Assembly (NCBI RefSeq): GCF_042242105.1
Contig: NC_092018.1
Span: 29,233,167-29,297,166, forward strand
From: Pempheris klunzingeri
Lineage: Eukaryota; Chordata; Actinopteri; Acropomatiformes; Pempheridae
Direction: 5' to 3'
Length of the DNA: 64,000 nt
The position numbers and the translations under genes are program-made. Below are positions 55,401 to 64,000 of the stretch, one piece after another. Position 1 is the stretch's first letter, and each line of letters begins with the position of its first letter. The notes under the pieces are model-generated. The model had not been told where the DNA came from. It made no database searches and was given only the letters and a program-made list of their open reading frames with translations.

Positions 55401-58400
55401 ATCGTCTCCACGGAAGAGAGCTCAGACGCAGAACAAAAACTCTCCTCCTCAGCAGGTCTGCACAGGTCCTGTTCAGCTGGTACCTCAGACTCCTGCAGGA
55501 GTCGCCTCCTCTCCTCTGACCAACACAGAAGCTACTTCACTTGCACCTCCCTCAGCACGAGGAACTACCCCTCTTCTCAAACCGTATGTCCCTCCTGTCT
55601 CTCTGAATTTGCCCCCTTTGGTTCAGAGCACCACACCTGTCTGCTCTGATAGGAGTGTGTCCTCTACTGAGAACCTCTGCTCAGACTCACAGCCCTCCAT
55701 ACCGACCAATCAGCACACTGTTTCTTCAACTGCAAGCCTACACGCTCCTTGCATCAACGATCATGACTATGCTGTTTGTAATCTTGGTCTCAATCCCAGT
55801 CAACATGGCCTTGACTCAAATCAACAACAGCCTGCCCCCAAACAGCCAAAACCCAGACGCCGTAAATCCGACGCCCCTCCCAAAAAGTCTCCCAAAGCCC
55901 CGCCCCGTGGTAGGAAACGTGTGAGAGAGGAGGAACAGCCGAGCGTGACGAGCAGTCAAGATGACGAATGTGTGCCCCGCACCGGTGGCGCTGTGGGCGG
56001 GAAAGACACAGGTGTGGTTCAGACAGGAAAGAGAATTCGGAAACCGAGTCAAAGGGCCAGAGCTCTTCAGGAAAACATTCAGGCCAAGGTAAGATCTGTG
56101 TCTGTTGTCCGATCATATTTTACGGTGGCCGACAAGGGCAAACGTGCTACAGCAGGTGTGTGAGATTATTGTGTAGCAGCATGGTGTCAACATGTTGTTC
56201 TGCTGCCATTAGGAGAAATAATAAGTAAGTATAAAGCAGCTGTGGACACCAGATACTATCACAATCACTGTGATTTATTAAGAGGTAAATGCAGACCGAT
56301 TTACAGTAGTTCGATTTGTGGTAGTTCTGCTTTATTCACGTTCAACATTAATTTTTGATGCTGATGTAAACGAGTGTTGTGACTAAAATGATTATCTACA
56401 TTTTAAGGATTAGTGCATTATTTCTGTGCGTTTGCTGCATGTAGTTGGTGTGTTGTTGTGACAGCACATTGACTTTGCTACAGAAGCACAAAAATGCCAA
56501 CAACTGGCTTTTTAAATTAACTTCCCATCGGGACACCAAAATACCAGACCAAAGAGAATTTCAAGGTCAGGAAAATACCAAACTGTCTGTCTCATCCTCT
56601 TTACTCCTCTTGTGTTGTTTGTTTTTAGGCTGAAGCCAAGAAGAAGAGAACTACGTCTTCTTCTCCTCGCAAGAAGCGCTCTCGTACGTCTCGCCATAAA
56701 AAGGAAGTCCTACCAAAACTGCTGGCGCCACAGTTCCCTGGGATGCATTTAAATCCTGGTCAGTCGATATGGGTCATGACTCCTGGTGGTCTGGTCCAGC
56801 TGGCAAAAGCCCCGTCCCAAAGCCTGCAGCTGGCATTAGTACCAAGCACCCCCCTCCCAGCTCCACCCGGGAATATTTTAAACAGTCAGCAGTCCACGTC
56901 CTCTCAATCAAGCACATCTCAACCCACAGCTGTATTTGTCCCTGTAAACCTTCCCGGTCTGAATCAGCCTCGTTTTGTTCCTGCACCCCCCACCTGTTCC
57001 TCCAAACCCCTCCCCCCATCCTTCATCATGCAACCTGTCCCAAACCCCAGCTGCTTCCCGCTGCCACCCTGCCCCCCCAAGCCTCTCCCCAAATTCTTCG
57101 CACCACATAAGGGCACTGTGAGAGTGGACACAGCAGTGGCTCCTCCCCTCAGGAGGGAGCTGCTGCAGTTTGACCCCTCCCTGATGTTTCTGGAGTCCGG
57201 GGCGGCGGTGTATGATTGGCTGAGTGGTCGAGGAGGGGTGGTGGTACCTAGCATGGGCGTCGCTCTTCCTTACCTGCCGCCCTTCGTCAGCAGTCTGAAC
57301 ATGCTCACCGTGCTGCTCCAGGCTAAGGAATCTCTAACTAAATTGTCCCTGAAGTTGTTGTGGCAAGGGTCCGAACCTCAACAACCCGGAACCAAACCCA
57401 AATCTGACAGCATCACCAAGAGGACATCCAGCCAACCTCCAGAACTACCAGACTCCACATCGGACCTCACACCAGCAGCAGACAAACCAGGTAACACATC
57501 TGACAGGCACAGAGGAGAATTTTTAATGCTAATCTTTTTTTGTTTTTCCCAAACAAATCATAAATATCACATATAGCCAAACTAAAGATCAAAGATCAGA
57601 AGCAGCACAGTTAACACGCCACACAGTAGATATAATACATTTAATGCATGCAGTTCTGCTCGTTTAAAGTTCAATACACATAAAAAAGTCAAAACACTCA
57701 ACAGGAAACTTTCTAAAACAGTCTCAAACGAACTATTAAAATGTGTTTTGGAGATCTGACAGTCCGCTGCTTTTCTGCATTTTTAGCTCAGCAGCAGGAG
57801 AAAAACGTGAGGTCAGTTCCCGTTGAATCCCAATGTTGTGTCAGAAGATTTAAATGATTAATAATGAAGGAATTCATGCTCTATGTGAAGTACACACAGT
57901 GTTTGGGGAGTGTGATGCTCTGCCAACAGAAGACATCGAAGCTGCTTCTGTCCATTTGTTTTTATCTATTTTTATTATTAATTTAATTTCCTGGCTGCTG
58001 TGTTCCCTGGACAGCTGTCACATTTTTGGAGACTGGAGATAAAATTTGTTAAATGTTTAGATGGAAAATTCTAGACCATAGCTATGGGTTCGGGTCCATG
58101 TTTTATTAGGGTCACTAGAGTCCAGGTCGGGTCCCATTCTATTACCAGAGGTGCTGAGTCTGTTTATCATTATGTGTAATACCTGAATGGATCCAAGAAG
58201 ACCCGCGATCAACAGTAAAATGCCACGACTTGATAACTCTTTCTGTTATTTTGATCTCCTTTTATCAGGCCACCACATATTTTATCCAACACGATCAATA
58301 TTTTTAGTAGTATAGTTGCATTTTTAGTGGCAATTTTAATTACTCGCTTTGTTTGGTCCATAAAATAGACTCAAACGAGGTCTCTTTCCTCTCAAAACAT

Positions 58401-60094
58401 GTACAATCTGGTCCAATCACATATCTGAAAGAATATTTTGGGTCCATTGGGGTTCAGGTCTGTCATTTTTGACCCGTGAAGACTTCTATTCCAGACTTCA
58501 TAAAATCTCCTCATTGAGACCTTTGTGGAGTTTGAGATATGTTAAAAAACTTGCCACTCGGTTTAAGTGTTATGGTGTTTTGATCAATTTCCAGTGAATC
58601 AACACAAACTGTCGGGCTGACAGAGACATCAGGTTCTGCAGGAGTGACTCCAAACATCACATCTTCCCGTCTTGTCAGCTTGTTTCAGAATGTTTTCAGT
58701 AATGTAGGCGTAGGATGAATAAATGTGTAGCTAATGTAGGCTAACTGTGTTGGATGTAGCACACCCTCTGCAATCACACACTGTTCAGTCCTCAGTGTGC
58801 TTGTTTTGCCACCCTGCAGCTCCCTCTGTTGGCTCTGAACCCCCACTGCAAGAGGAGGAGGTGGCAGCAGAGGTGGAGAAGGTAGATGAGGAAGAGGAGG
58901 AGAAGCTTCTGGCGTCGGTACGTCAGCTGGTGGCGGAGCGTTTCGCAGATAACCCAGCCTACCAGTTGCTGAAGGCGCGTTTCCTGTCCTGCTTCACTGT
59001 CCCTGCCCTCCTGGCCACCACGCCGCCAGTCCCAGTGAAGACAGCCGCCTGTCCAACCAATGACAACAGAGAGAGGGAGGAGGAGGAGCAGCTGAAAAAA
59101 ATGAAAGAAAGAGGAAAACAGAGGAGAGCAGAGGTGAGTTTAACTGCTGATGGAGGCCACCTTTATTTAACCGTTTAGTCCTTTATTCACTATCAGTTAT
59201 TATATTACTTTATTATGCTAAAAGCTGCAGTATCACCAACAGCCACTAGGCATCGCCTTTAAAGACAAAGTCCTCGCATTTCACAGAGCAACACCTTGGC
59301 TATCTGTATTACTTTTTTATTTATGCTGCAGTCTACTGTGGTGTACACCAGGGTTCCCTTTTGGGTCCCACTTTATTTATACCATTGATGTCACTACTGT
59401 CATGAAAACAGAAATGAAAGCAAAGTGTCATCTGGAAACATATAATGAAATTAAAACAGACCTTTTTTGAACTAAAAATGTTTCTAATAACATAAAACAT
59501 CTAAAAACAAACTATATGTAAATTGTTTATTGATGGGATTGAGATCTATATATAATCTTTTATTGATACAACATTTCATTATGAGTTTTCATAATTTCTG
59601 AAATTGTGTCACATTTAATTGGTTCATTTATTTATTTTGTTTGTGATTATTGATGTTTTAATATTTTTATGTAATAGATGTGGCGTTCAGGACAAACATG
59701 CACCAACACAGATGATCAGAAATCTCGAAACTGTTGATTATGTTTATATGGAGATCAATAATTCAATTCAATTCAATTCAATTTTATTTGTATAGCCCAA
59801 TATCACAACAGAGTGTCTCATAGTGCTTTACAAAGTTCACTGAATAACTCAGTATCCACATAAACCTCACATCTGAGATATGATCAGAAACAGAATAAAT
59901 CTCTATACTGAGGTATTCAAGAAACCCATAATGAGTTTTTTTCCTTTTTTTGTCTCCAGAGATCTTTGCTGCTATGTGACGGATCAGGCGCTCCAGCCAA
60001 TCACTTCTCAGGAATCATCAGCACCAACACACCCACTACTGACCAGACTGGACCGGACGGGACTGGTCGAAGCCAGACTGTCAATGTCCAATAA
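44517..60094 (+). CDS. snapc4: SNAPC4 (SNAP190), Myb-repeat subunit of snRNA-activating protein complex
   Basis: SNAPC4 is the largest SNAPc subunit. With SNAPC1/3 it binds the proximal sequence element of snRNA genes through Myb repeats and recruits RNA polymerase II or III machinery. Twenty-one coding exons sum to 5229 bases, about 1742 residues (human 1469). Conserved parts are an N-terminal coiled-coil (ERDRIQRQVEELEQSL), CLQMNLVYQQVVQETLDQLE, NMFLGRFLKPYFKDKLTG, four and a half Myb repeats at about residues 300-535, and near the C-terminus DNPAYQLLKARFLSCFTVPA. The part between is Pro/Ser/basic and poorly conserved. ATG 44517 follows an acceptor at 44514 and gives MSASLSAERDRIQ against human MDVDAEREKI. 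All phases close. Confidence 0.94.
47033..47981 (+). other. snapc4: snapc4 intron 8
   Basis: About 47068-47235 is a degenerate (TAG)n/(GCAGTA)n trinucleotide block. The remainder shows no gene. A CTGT/C-T tract precedes the next acceptor. Confidence 0.5.
47982..52626 (+). CDS. snapc4: snapc4 exons 9-16: Myb DNA-binding repeats
   Basis: Exons: 47982-48083, 49043-49115, 49214-49378, 49787-49937, 50082-50188, 51058-51152, 51642-51736, 52532-52626. A coiled-coil (DRQQLRQQIDSLEKEIDLLK) leads into NRYDEHDWQKISNIDFEGTR (half repeat) and full repeats with WSQEEVQQLKEISKRHGERN, WTPAEDSLLRELVDKMRIGN, WTRDEDELLLQAVSLYGEKN and PFDKQEQELLQKLVEKHGVG, then RWAKIAAEIPSRSDAQCLRE. The spaced Trp and CRDRY/CLREW helices are Myb-typical; the last repeat has Phe in place of its first Trp. 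The acceptors at 51641 and 52531 follow (GT)n arrays of roughly 80 and 125 bases. Confidence 0.93.
48084..49042 (+). repeat. snapc4 intron 9 with interspersed repeats
   Basis: About 48110-48180 (gtgaggaccagtgtcagttttaaacc...gaggacattttgg) is shared with about 60630-60710. About 48370-48895 (gatggccagcagggggcgactctgctgtttgcaaaaag ... gtccacttcttatatagagtctatg) looks like a common percomorph interspersed repeat. No exon lies between. Confidence 0.5.
49500..49786 (+). repeat. snapc4: Decayed tandem copies of the snapc4 exon 12 start and its acceptor
   Basis: Two sections of intron 11 repeat the 3' splice site and first ~50 bases of exon 12. TCTCAG acceptors end at 49514, 49634 and 49786 (the real one), each preceded by ctgtctgtctc, and each is followed by a variant of acaaccttcctttatcctcagatgttccagtgttttgtc. 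In the real exon this encodes TGRTAFLCLQTFQRFV. The copies carry indels and lack the exon 3' part. Confidence 0.75.
50189..51057 (+). other. snapc4: snapc4 intron 13
   Basis: A G run follows the donor; there are short (TAC)n near 50263-50297 and a CTGT-rich acceptor tract at about 50930-51050. No gene is seen. Confidence 0.5.
51555..51638 (+). repeat. (GT)n/(GC) array abutting the snapc4 exon 15 acceptor
   Basis: About 80 bases of gtgtgtgcg units reach the TTCAG acceptor at 51637-51641, leaving almost no pyrimidine tract. The rest of intron 14 (51153-51641) shows no feature. Confidence 0.8.
51737..52401 (+). other. snapc4: snapc4 intron 15, left part
   Basis: AT-rich, with no gene or repeat recognised. 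Confidence 0.5.
52402..52528 (+). repeat. Long (GT)n array before the snapc4 exon 16 acceptor
   Basis: The longest dinucleotide array in the window, pure GT to about 52487 then GTGC variants, ending three bases before the exon. Confidence 0.9.
52985..53160 (-). mobile_element. L1-like LINE remnant
   Basis: On the minus strand GRGTRQGCQIRFLLFIS is followed further on by LYADDF, the order seen in L1-type reverse transcriptases (GTRQGCPLSPLLF ... YADD). Frameshifts separate the motifs. It sits in intron 16 of snapc4. Confidence 0.6.
53230..54831 (+). CDS. snapc4: snapc4 exon 17: giant 1602-base exon
   Basis: Encodes about residues 536-1069: a basic start (TSRSRGKKKAAVSKERIRRQ), an acidic run (EIEEEEEEEEEEEEHILPP), then LGYELQAAVLPWIGNLLIP and TPIFLLFLQTMSVNFVGCKE, which correspond to the human TPWVGDVVVP and TPVFTLFTQLFHIDTAGC segments, then RTPKTIAKLLQERNVKEELQ (human KPKTVSELLQEKR). 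A Pro/Met-rich stretch follows. The exon ends QRTRKPSTKAKALQEASEAK, one half of a module repeated at the end of the next exon. The open minus-strand frame over it is a shadow. Confidence 0.92.
54832..55377 (+). other. snapc4: snapc4 intron 17
   Basis: AT-rich; nothing recognised beyond a normal TTTCAG acceptor. Confidence 0.5.
55378..57490 (+). CDS. snapc4: snapc4 exons 18-19: Pro/Ser/basic central region
   Basis: Exons: 55378-56088 and 56629-57490. Exon 18 starts VEAKKKAASSPRKRAQTQ and ends GKRIRKPSQRARALQENIQA-Lys; exon 19 starts AEAKKKRTTSSSPRKKRSRT. Exon 19 continues with SIWVMTPGGLVQLAKAPSQS, aligning with the human TWVLTAQGLLPVPVP stretch, and later FDPSLMFLESGAAVYDWLSG and PYLPPFVSSLNMLTVLLQAK, matching the human PYQPPALCSLRALSGLLLHK region. 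Basic clusters probably serve as nuclear localisation signals. Intron 56089-56628 shows nothing else. Confidence 0.9.
57491..58819 (+). other. snapc4: snapc4 intron 19
   Basis: No exon keeps phase here. About 58080-58500 has gggttcgggtccatgtttta and gggtccattggggttcagg, phrases typical of decayed teleost DNA elements. Confidence 0.45.
58820..60094 (+). CDS. snapc4: snapc4 exons 20-21: conserved C-terminal domain
   Basis: Exons: 58820-59133 and 59960-60094. ADNPAYQLLKARFLSCFTVP-ALLATT matches human DNPAYLLLRARFLAAFTLPA, preceded by an acidic helix and followed by a charged helix (EEEQLKKMKERGKQRRAE). The last exon is short and divergent, with CAA TAA ending at 60094. The stop TAA lies within AATAAA (60090-60095). 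Confidence 0.88.
59335..59400 (+). mobile_element. L2-like LINE remnant (GVHQGSLLGPTLF)
   Basis: The + strand reads CGVHQGSLLGPTLFIPLM, a variant of the L2 reverse-transcriptase GVPQGSxLGPxLF box, in snapc4 intron 20. About 59755-59835 adds an (AATTC)n stretch and ttttatttgtatagcccaat, the kind of tail common in teleost elements. Confidence 0.55.
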
Positions 60095-60095
60095 A
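60090..60095 (+). terminator. snapc4: AATAAA overlapping the snapc4 stop codon
   Basis: The final codons CAA TAA followed by AAA create AATAAA, so the stop codon is part of a poly(A) hexamer. Whether it is used is unknown; a second signal lies about 500 bases downstream. Confidence 0.45.
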
Positions 60096-60600
60096 AATCT
60101 TAGATCTAAGCATTTAGTTCACATGTTCTCAGTTAAAAAATAATCCTCATTAAACGTGGAGGATGAGTTCAGAAAGACAAATGGTTACCTGAAGTTTGAG
60201 TTTGGAGAAGTTGACAATTCTAAAATAAGTATTTTTCATTGGACAGCAACAAAGTGTAACTTTAACTTTACAAACATTTAAAATCGTGATGTTTTCGTTC
60301 CTCTGCCGCTTGAGTTTGAGATGTCAGATGCATACAGGTGCATTCAAAGACCCTCTGAAATCAGATGTTCTGATATCGGAGCTCAAACATCCGCAGCTGA
60401 TTAAATGCTCACAAAAGTAGTCAAGTTGTTGAAGAAAAAATAAGTGAAATTATTTTATTATCAAAGGGAAGAAATCAATCTATAAACTGATGACTGTTTT
60501 CTGGATGTTTAACGGTGCAGTTTGCCTAAAACCACAGAATGAGTGTTACGGTGAGGAAATTGCACTAAAATATGTTCATATGATGATATGGTTATTTTGT

Positions 60601-60606
60601 AATAAA
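60601..60606 (+). terminator. snapc4: Poly(A) signal AATAAA, snapc4 distal
   Basis: AATAAA followed by GT/T-rich sequence (gcttgtatatgtgtttgc), a better conventional site for snapc4. Confidence 0.55.
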
Positions 60607-61874
60607 GATATAGTTTATGTATATGTGCTTGTATATGTGTTTGCAAGGACCTGTTAGTTTTAGACCTGCGCTGTGAGGACATTTTGGAAAGTGAGGACAT
60701 TTTTAGGTAAATCTCATAACTTCCTGTTTGCCTCTATGAATCCTACTCTCGGGCAGTTTGACTTGTGACTTTAACCCTTTCGTTTGGTTTCACTTCACCT
60801 CAAACAGAAATCTAGGAATCTCTATAGATATGAAGCGCCGCTGCTGTGACATCACTTCCTGTTTCAGTCAGCTGATGTTTCCTGTTCGGACTGAGTCATT
60901 CCTCCTCTGACTTCTCTAATCCTTCGCTTCTTCCTCTTTCTGTCCAAACGGACTCAGCTGACAAGAAAACAGATGAAAACAGAATAATGGTGATATTTCT
61001 AGAATGAACTTTTGTTTTATTGTAAGCTTTAAAAAGTGAACAAAGACACTTTAGTAGATTTTAAGAGCTATTAGAAATAAACACCAGTATACACACACAC
61101 AAATATAAATTAGGGGGGGAAAGGAAATAAATAAATACATTGAAATAAGACACATCCTCTCCAGGGTTAATCACAGCAGTTATGTGGTTACTCTGGATCA
61201 CTAAATTGACCAGCCAGTGAAAGCAACCCATGTAAACATATATTGATGAAGCTTGTTCATTAGGAGTGGATTCTTGAATCCTTAATTTTGAATTCTTGAA
61301 TCATTGGGTCTCTCTCTTATTTTAAGAGTTTGATCTAGACCTGCTCTTTATGGAAAGCGTTTTAAGACAACGCTGTTATGATTTGGCGCTATATAAATAA
61401 AGATTGATTGATTGATAACCTGGTGTTTAGTCCACAATATCACTTATGTAAACTAAAAATCTCTCAATATTTGAAGTGAAACGATCTTGTCACCATGTTT
61501 ATCAGTGAAGAAGAGAAGTTTGAATCTTCCAGATGTTCTGTTCGACTTGATGTTACTACTGTTAGTTGTTGGTGACTGATGGCAGCTTGAAGGTATTTCC
61601 TCTACACACCAGAATATATTAACAACCTGTGTGAACACACAAATGGAGCTGAACTGTTATTGGTGGAATCACGTCAGTGCCGTCAGAGAGGGTGAAGCCA
61701 AAAACAGGAAGTGGGAGAAACAACTTGTTCCTCAGAGTCAGAAAAACGACAGAAGGATAAAGACAGACAGAGAGACAGATAATAGACAGGTGTATCAGAC
61801 GACAGGAGAGACTGTTCAGGTGTGTATGAACAGTTTTCTGTGTGTAGTAGTCAGAGAGTGTGTGTGTGTGTGTG
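60607..61874. promoter_or_regulatory. card9: Intergenic snapc4-card9 with candidate card9 promoter
   Basis: About 60630-60710 is a repeat shared with 48.1 kb. Around 60830-60960 are, on the minus strand, GAAACAGGAA (60856-60865), an IRF-ETS composite type site, and on the + strand TGAGTCA (60892-60898), an AP-1 site. About 61340-61415 is the tail of an L2-type element (gcgctatataaataaag followed by (GATT)n). The card9 5' untranslated exon and transcription start are not resolved. Confidence 0.45.
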
Positions 61875-63795
61875 ATGGATGGAGTGTGTGAGGACGACCT
61901 CTGTTGGCTGCAGCTGGATGATTTCAGGATGCTGCTCATCAAAACCATTGAACCTTCAAGGATCACCCCCTACCTCCGCCAGTGTCAGGTAACTCCTCCT
62001 CCTCCTTCTATACCTCCTGCTGCTTCTCCTCTTTATACTGCTGCTGCTACACCTCCTCCTCCACAAATCATACATCATCTTTTCCGATGGCAGTGTCAGG
62101 TACCCCTGCACCTCTTTAGACTGCTACACCTTCTGCTGCTCCTCCTCCTCCTGCTGCACCTTCTCTATCAGTCAGTCCCTGTCTCCACCAGTGTACCAGG
62201 TACTGCTCCCCTTACTCCTCTTACATCTCCTCATTCTGTGCCAGGGTGGTCCCCCTGAACCTCCTGCTACTCGCTCTGCAGCGACACCACCTCCTTCTGC
62301 TACATTTCTTGCTCCTTATACTGTTGCTACATGTCCTGCTACAATCACTCCCTCCTCCTGCACCTCCTGCTGCATCCCTTCCTGATGCTTCTCCTGTTTA
62401 TACTGATGCTACACCTCGTCCTCCTCCAAAATCTTATTGAGCATCATCTTTTCTTATGACCCCCTTGGATCTCATCAGCCTGCTCCACCTCCTCCTGCTC
62501 CTCCTCTTTCAATCAGTCCCTGTCTCCACTCATGTCAGGTACTGCTCCCCCTGCTACTCATCCTACTCCTTATACATCTCCTGCTGTGCCAGGGTGATCC
62601 CCCTGAACCTCCTGCTATTGCCTCTGCTGCTACACCTCCTCTCCCTGCTACATCTCCTGCTCCTTATACTGCTGCTACATGTCTGGCTACAATTACTTCC
62701 TACCTCCACCAGTGTCAGGTACTCCTCCTGCACCTCTTTAGCCTGCTACACCTTCTTCTGCTGCTCCACCTCCTCCTTTTACATCTCCTCATTCTGCTGT
62801 GTCAGAGTGCTCCCCATGAACCTCCTGCTACTCCCTCTGCTGTCACACCTCCTCTTTCTGCTACATCTCTTGCTCTTTACACTGCTTATTACTCCCTATC
62901 CCTCCCAGTGTCAGGTACTCCTCCTGTACCTCCTCCTTCTGCTCCTCCGTGAGTCTTTTCATACCTCCAACAGTGCCAACTCCTACACCTCCTCATATTG
63001 CTACACATTCTCTATCTACTCCTTTCCAATTACTCCTTACCTCCACCAGTGTCAGATACTCTTCTGGCACCTCCTTATCCCCTGCAGCTTCTGTCCCCCT
63101 CTTTCAATCACTCCCCACCTTCACCTATGTGAGGTACTGCTCCTCCTACTCCTTATAGATCTCCTCCTTCTCCTCCAATCACTTCATAAATCCAACAGTG
63201 TCAGGGTACTCCTCCAGAACCTCCTGCAACTCCCACCTCCTCTTCTTGCTACATCTCCTGCTCCTTATATTGCTACTGTATACTTGCTTCCTGCTCCTGA
63301 CAACCGGACTCCATACCCTAAGTCTGCCAGTGCCAGGTACTCCTCCACCTTCTCCTGCACCTCCTGGTGATCCTTCCGCTGCAGCTTCTCCTCCCCATAC
63401 ACCACCTCTCCATTAATCGCTCCCTACCTCTGACAGAGTCAGGTATTATTACTGCATCTCTTACTCCTGCTGCTCCTTATACACCATCTCCGCCTCCACA
63501 AATAACATCATATCAGAGTCAAGAACTCCCACTGAGCCTCCCCCTCCAGCCTCAGCCTCCTGCCTCACCTCCTTATACCACTGCTGCATCTTAACTTGTT
63601 CTGCTTTGTACTTCTTGTTGTACTTCCTGTCGCTCCTCCTAGTCTTCCCCCTCCTCCATTTTATATTTGGTATATTTAGGTATATTTCAAGTGTTTGTTA
63701 GTTGTTTTGTGGTGGTTGCTGTCAGGTGATCAGCGCTGAGGATGAGGAGCAGCTCTTCAACGACCCCTCCCTCATCATCAGGAGAAGAAAAGTCG
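61875..63795 (+). CDS. card9: CARD9, caspase recruitment domain adaptor (5' part)
   Basis: CARD9 couples Syk-linked C-type lectin receptors to BCL10/MALT1 and NF-kB in myeloid cells. Two exons are in the window: 61875-61988 and 63726-63795. They read MDGVCEDDLCWLQLDDFRML, then EPSRITPYLRQCQ, then VISAEDEEQLFNDPSLIIRR-RKVG, matching human CARD9 (DPSRITPYLRQCKV...DEEQVLSDPNLVIRKRKVG) through the first half of the CARD. Cys10 and Cys37 fall at the same positions as the human cysteines implicated in zinc binding. The ATG has G at -3 and +4. The close relative CARD11 is less similar, and the snapc4 neighbour supports CARD9. The gene continues past the right edge. Confidence 0.93.
61989..63725 (+). 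repeat. card9: card9 intron: minisatellite containing copies of the upstream exon end and 5' splice site
   Basis: Almost the whole 1.7-kb intron is C/T-rich and built from variants of the junction CTACCTCCGCCAGTGTCAG|GT at 61970-61990. Recognisable copies end near 62100, 62210, 62540, 62720, 62916, 62978, 63056, 63133, 63202, 63338 and 63439; several keep CAGTGTCAGGTAC. A higher-order block with cctgaacctcctgctac recurs at about 62255, 62605, 62815 and, weaker, 63215. Open frames through it (up to ~300 codons) are low-complexity Leu/Pro/Ser strings without support. Confidence 0.85.
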
Positions 63796-64000
63796 GTAAG
63801 AAGATCTGTGTCGAGGCTGGAAGTTTATTCTTGCAGTTGACAAAAACAATCTCACCTCAAAGCTCCAGCACATTCACCACAGATCAGCAACAGGTCCTGT
63901 CCGATCAAACGAGTCATTTCCAAGTCACACACGTCATCTTCAAGTCCTCGTGGTCACAGCAGAGTCACAGGTGTCACATTTTAGTCACCCAGGTCGTGTT

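Noticed and set aside
57787..57816. Possible extra snapc4 exon (tttttag|ctcagcagcagg... with a gtcagt donor)
   Set aside because: Including it breaks the phase between exons 57490 and 58820.
62456..63370. Long open frame of about 300 codons on + in the card9 intron
   Set aside because: It is Leu/Pro/Ser/Thr low complexity created by the C/T-rich repeat, with open frames in all three phases and no family resemblance.

Overview
The window is vertebrate nuclear DNA, almost certainly from a teleost fish. Genes are split into many exons of 12-200 bases with GT-AG introns. Introns are short and crowded with (CA)n/(GT)n and tetranucleotide repeats, and decayed LINEs, a tRNA-derived SINE and a foldback element lie between exons. 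There are no operons, ribosome binding sites or CRISPR arrays. All gene calls come from translating exons by eye and matching remembered vertebrate protein families; reading phase closes exactly across every junction used.

Layout: five genes, all on the + strand, head to tail. (1) dnm1, dynamin-1-like, 1011-11447 with 3' alternatives to 13594 and poly(A) signals near 15.7 and 16.0 kb; its first exon (start codon and P-loop) lies left of the window. (2) rapgef1 (C3G, a Rap1 exchange factor), 17471-32346, apparently complete at 961 aa. (3) pomt1 (protein O-mannosyltransferase 1), coding 34884-41485, complete at 718 aa. (4) snapc4 (SNAP190, Myb-repeat subunit of the snRNA-activating complex), 44517-60094, complete at about 1742 aa. 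(5) card9 (CARD adaptor of innate immunity), from 61875 to beyond the right edge; only the first two coding exons are inside. In human all five map to 9q34, with RAPGEF1/POMT1 and SNAPC4/CARD9 as neighbours, so this is a conserved linkage block. The products work in unrelated processes: endocytosis, Crk-Rap1 signalling, dystroglycan glycosylation, snRNA transcription and antifungal signalling.

Most unusual observations: three alternative 3' terminal exons in dnm1, one encoding a calcineurin-docking-like tail; a probable U12-type AT-AG intron in rapgef1; a card9 intron built from about ten decayed copies of the preceding exon end plus its 5' splice site; a parallel case in snapc4 where decayed copies of an exon start and its 3' splice site lie in the upstream intron; a duplicated basic module straddling exon junctions in snapc4; a SINE with a perfect 15-bp target duplication; a foldback MITE; and a large CTGGTTCC-type minisatellite in the dnm1 3' region. 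I found no wholly new multi-gene system. The notable material is splice-site and repeat architecture.
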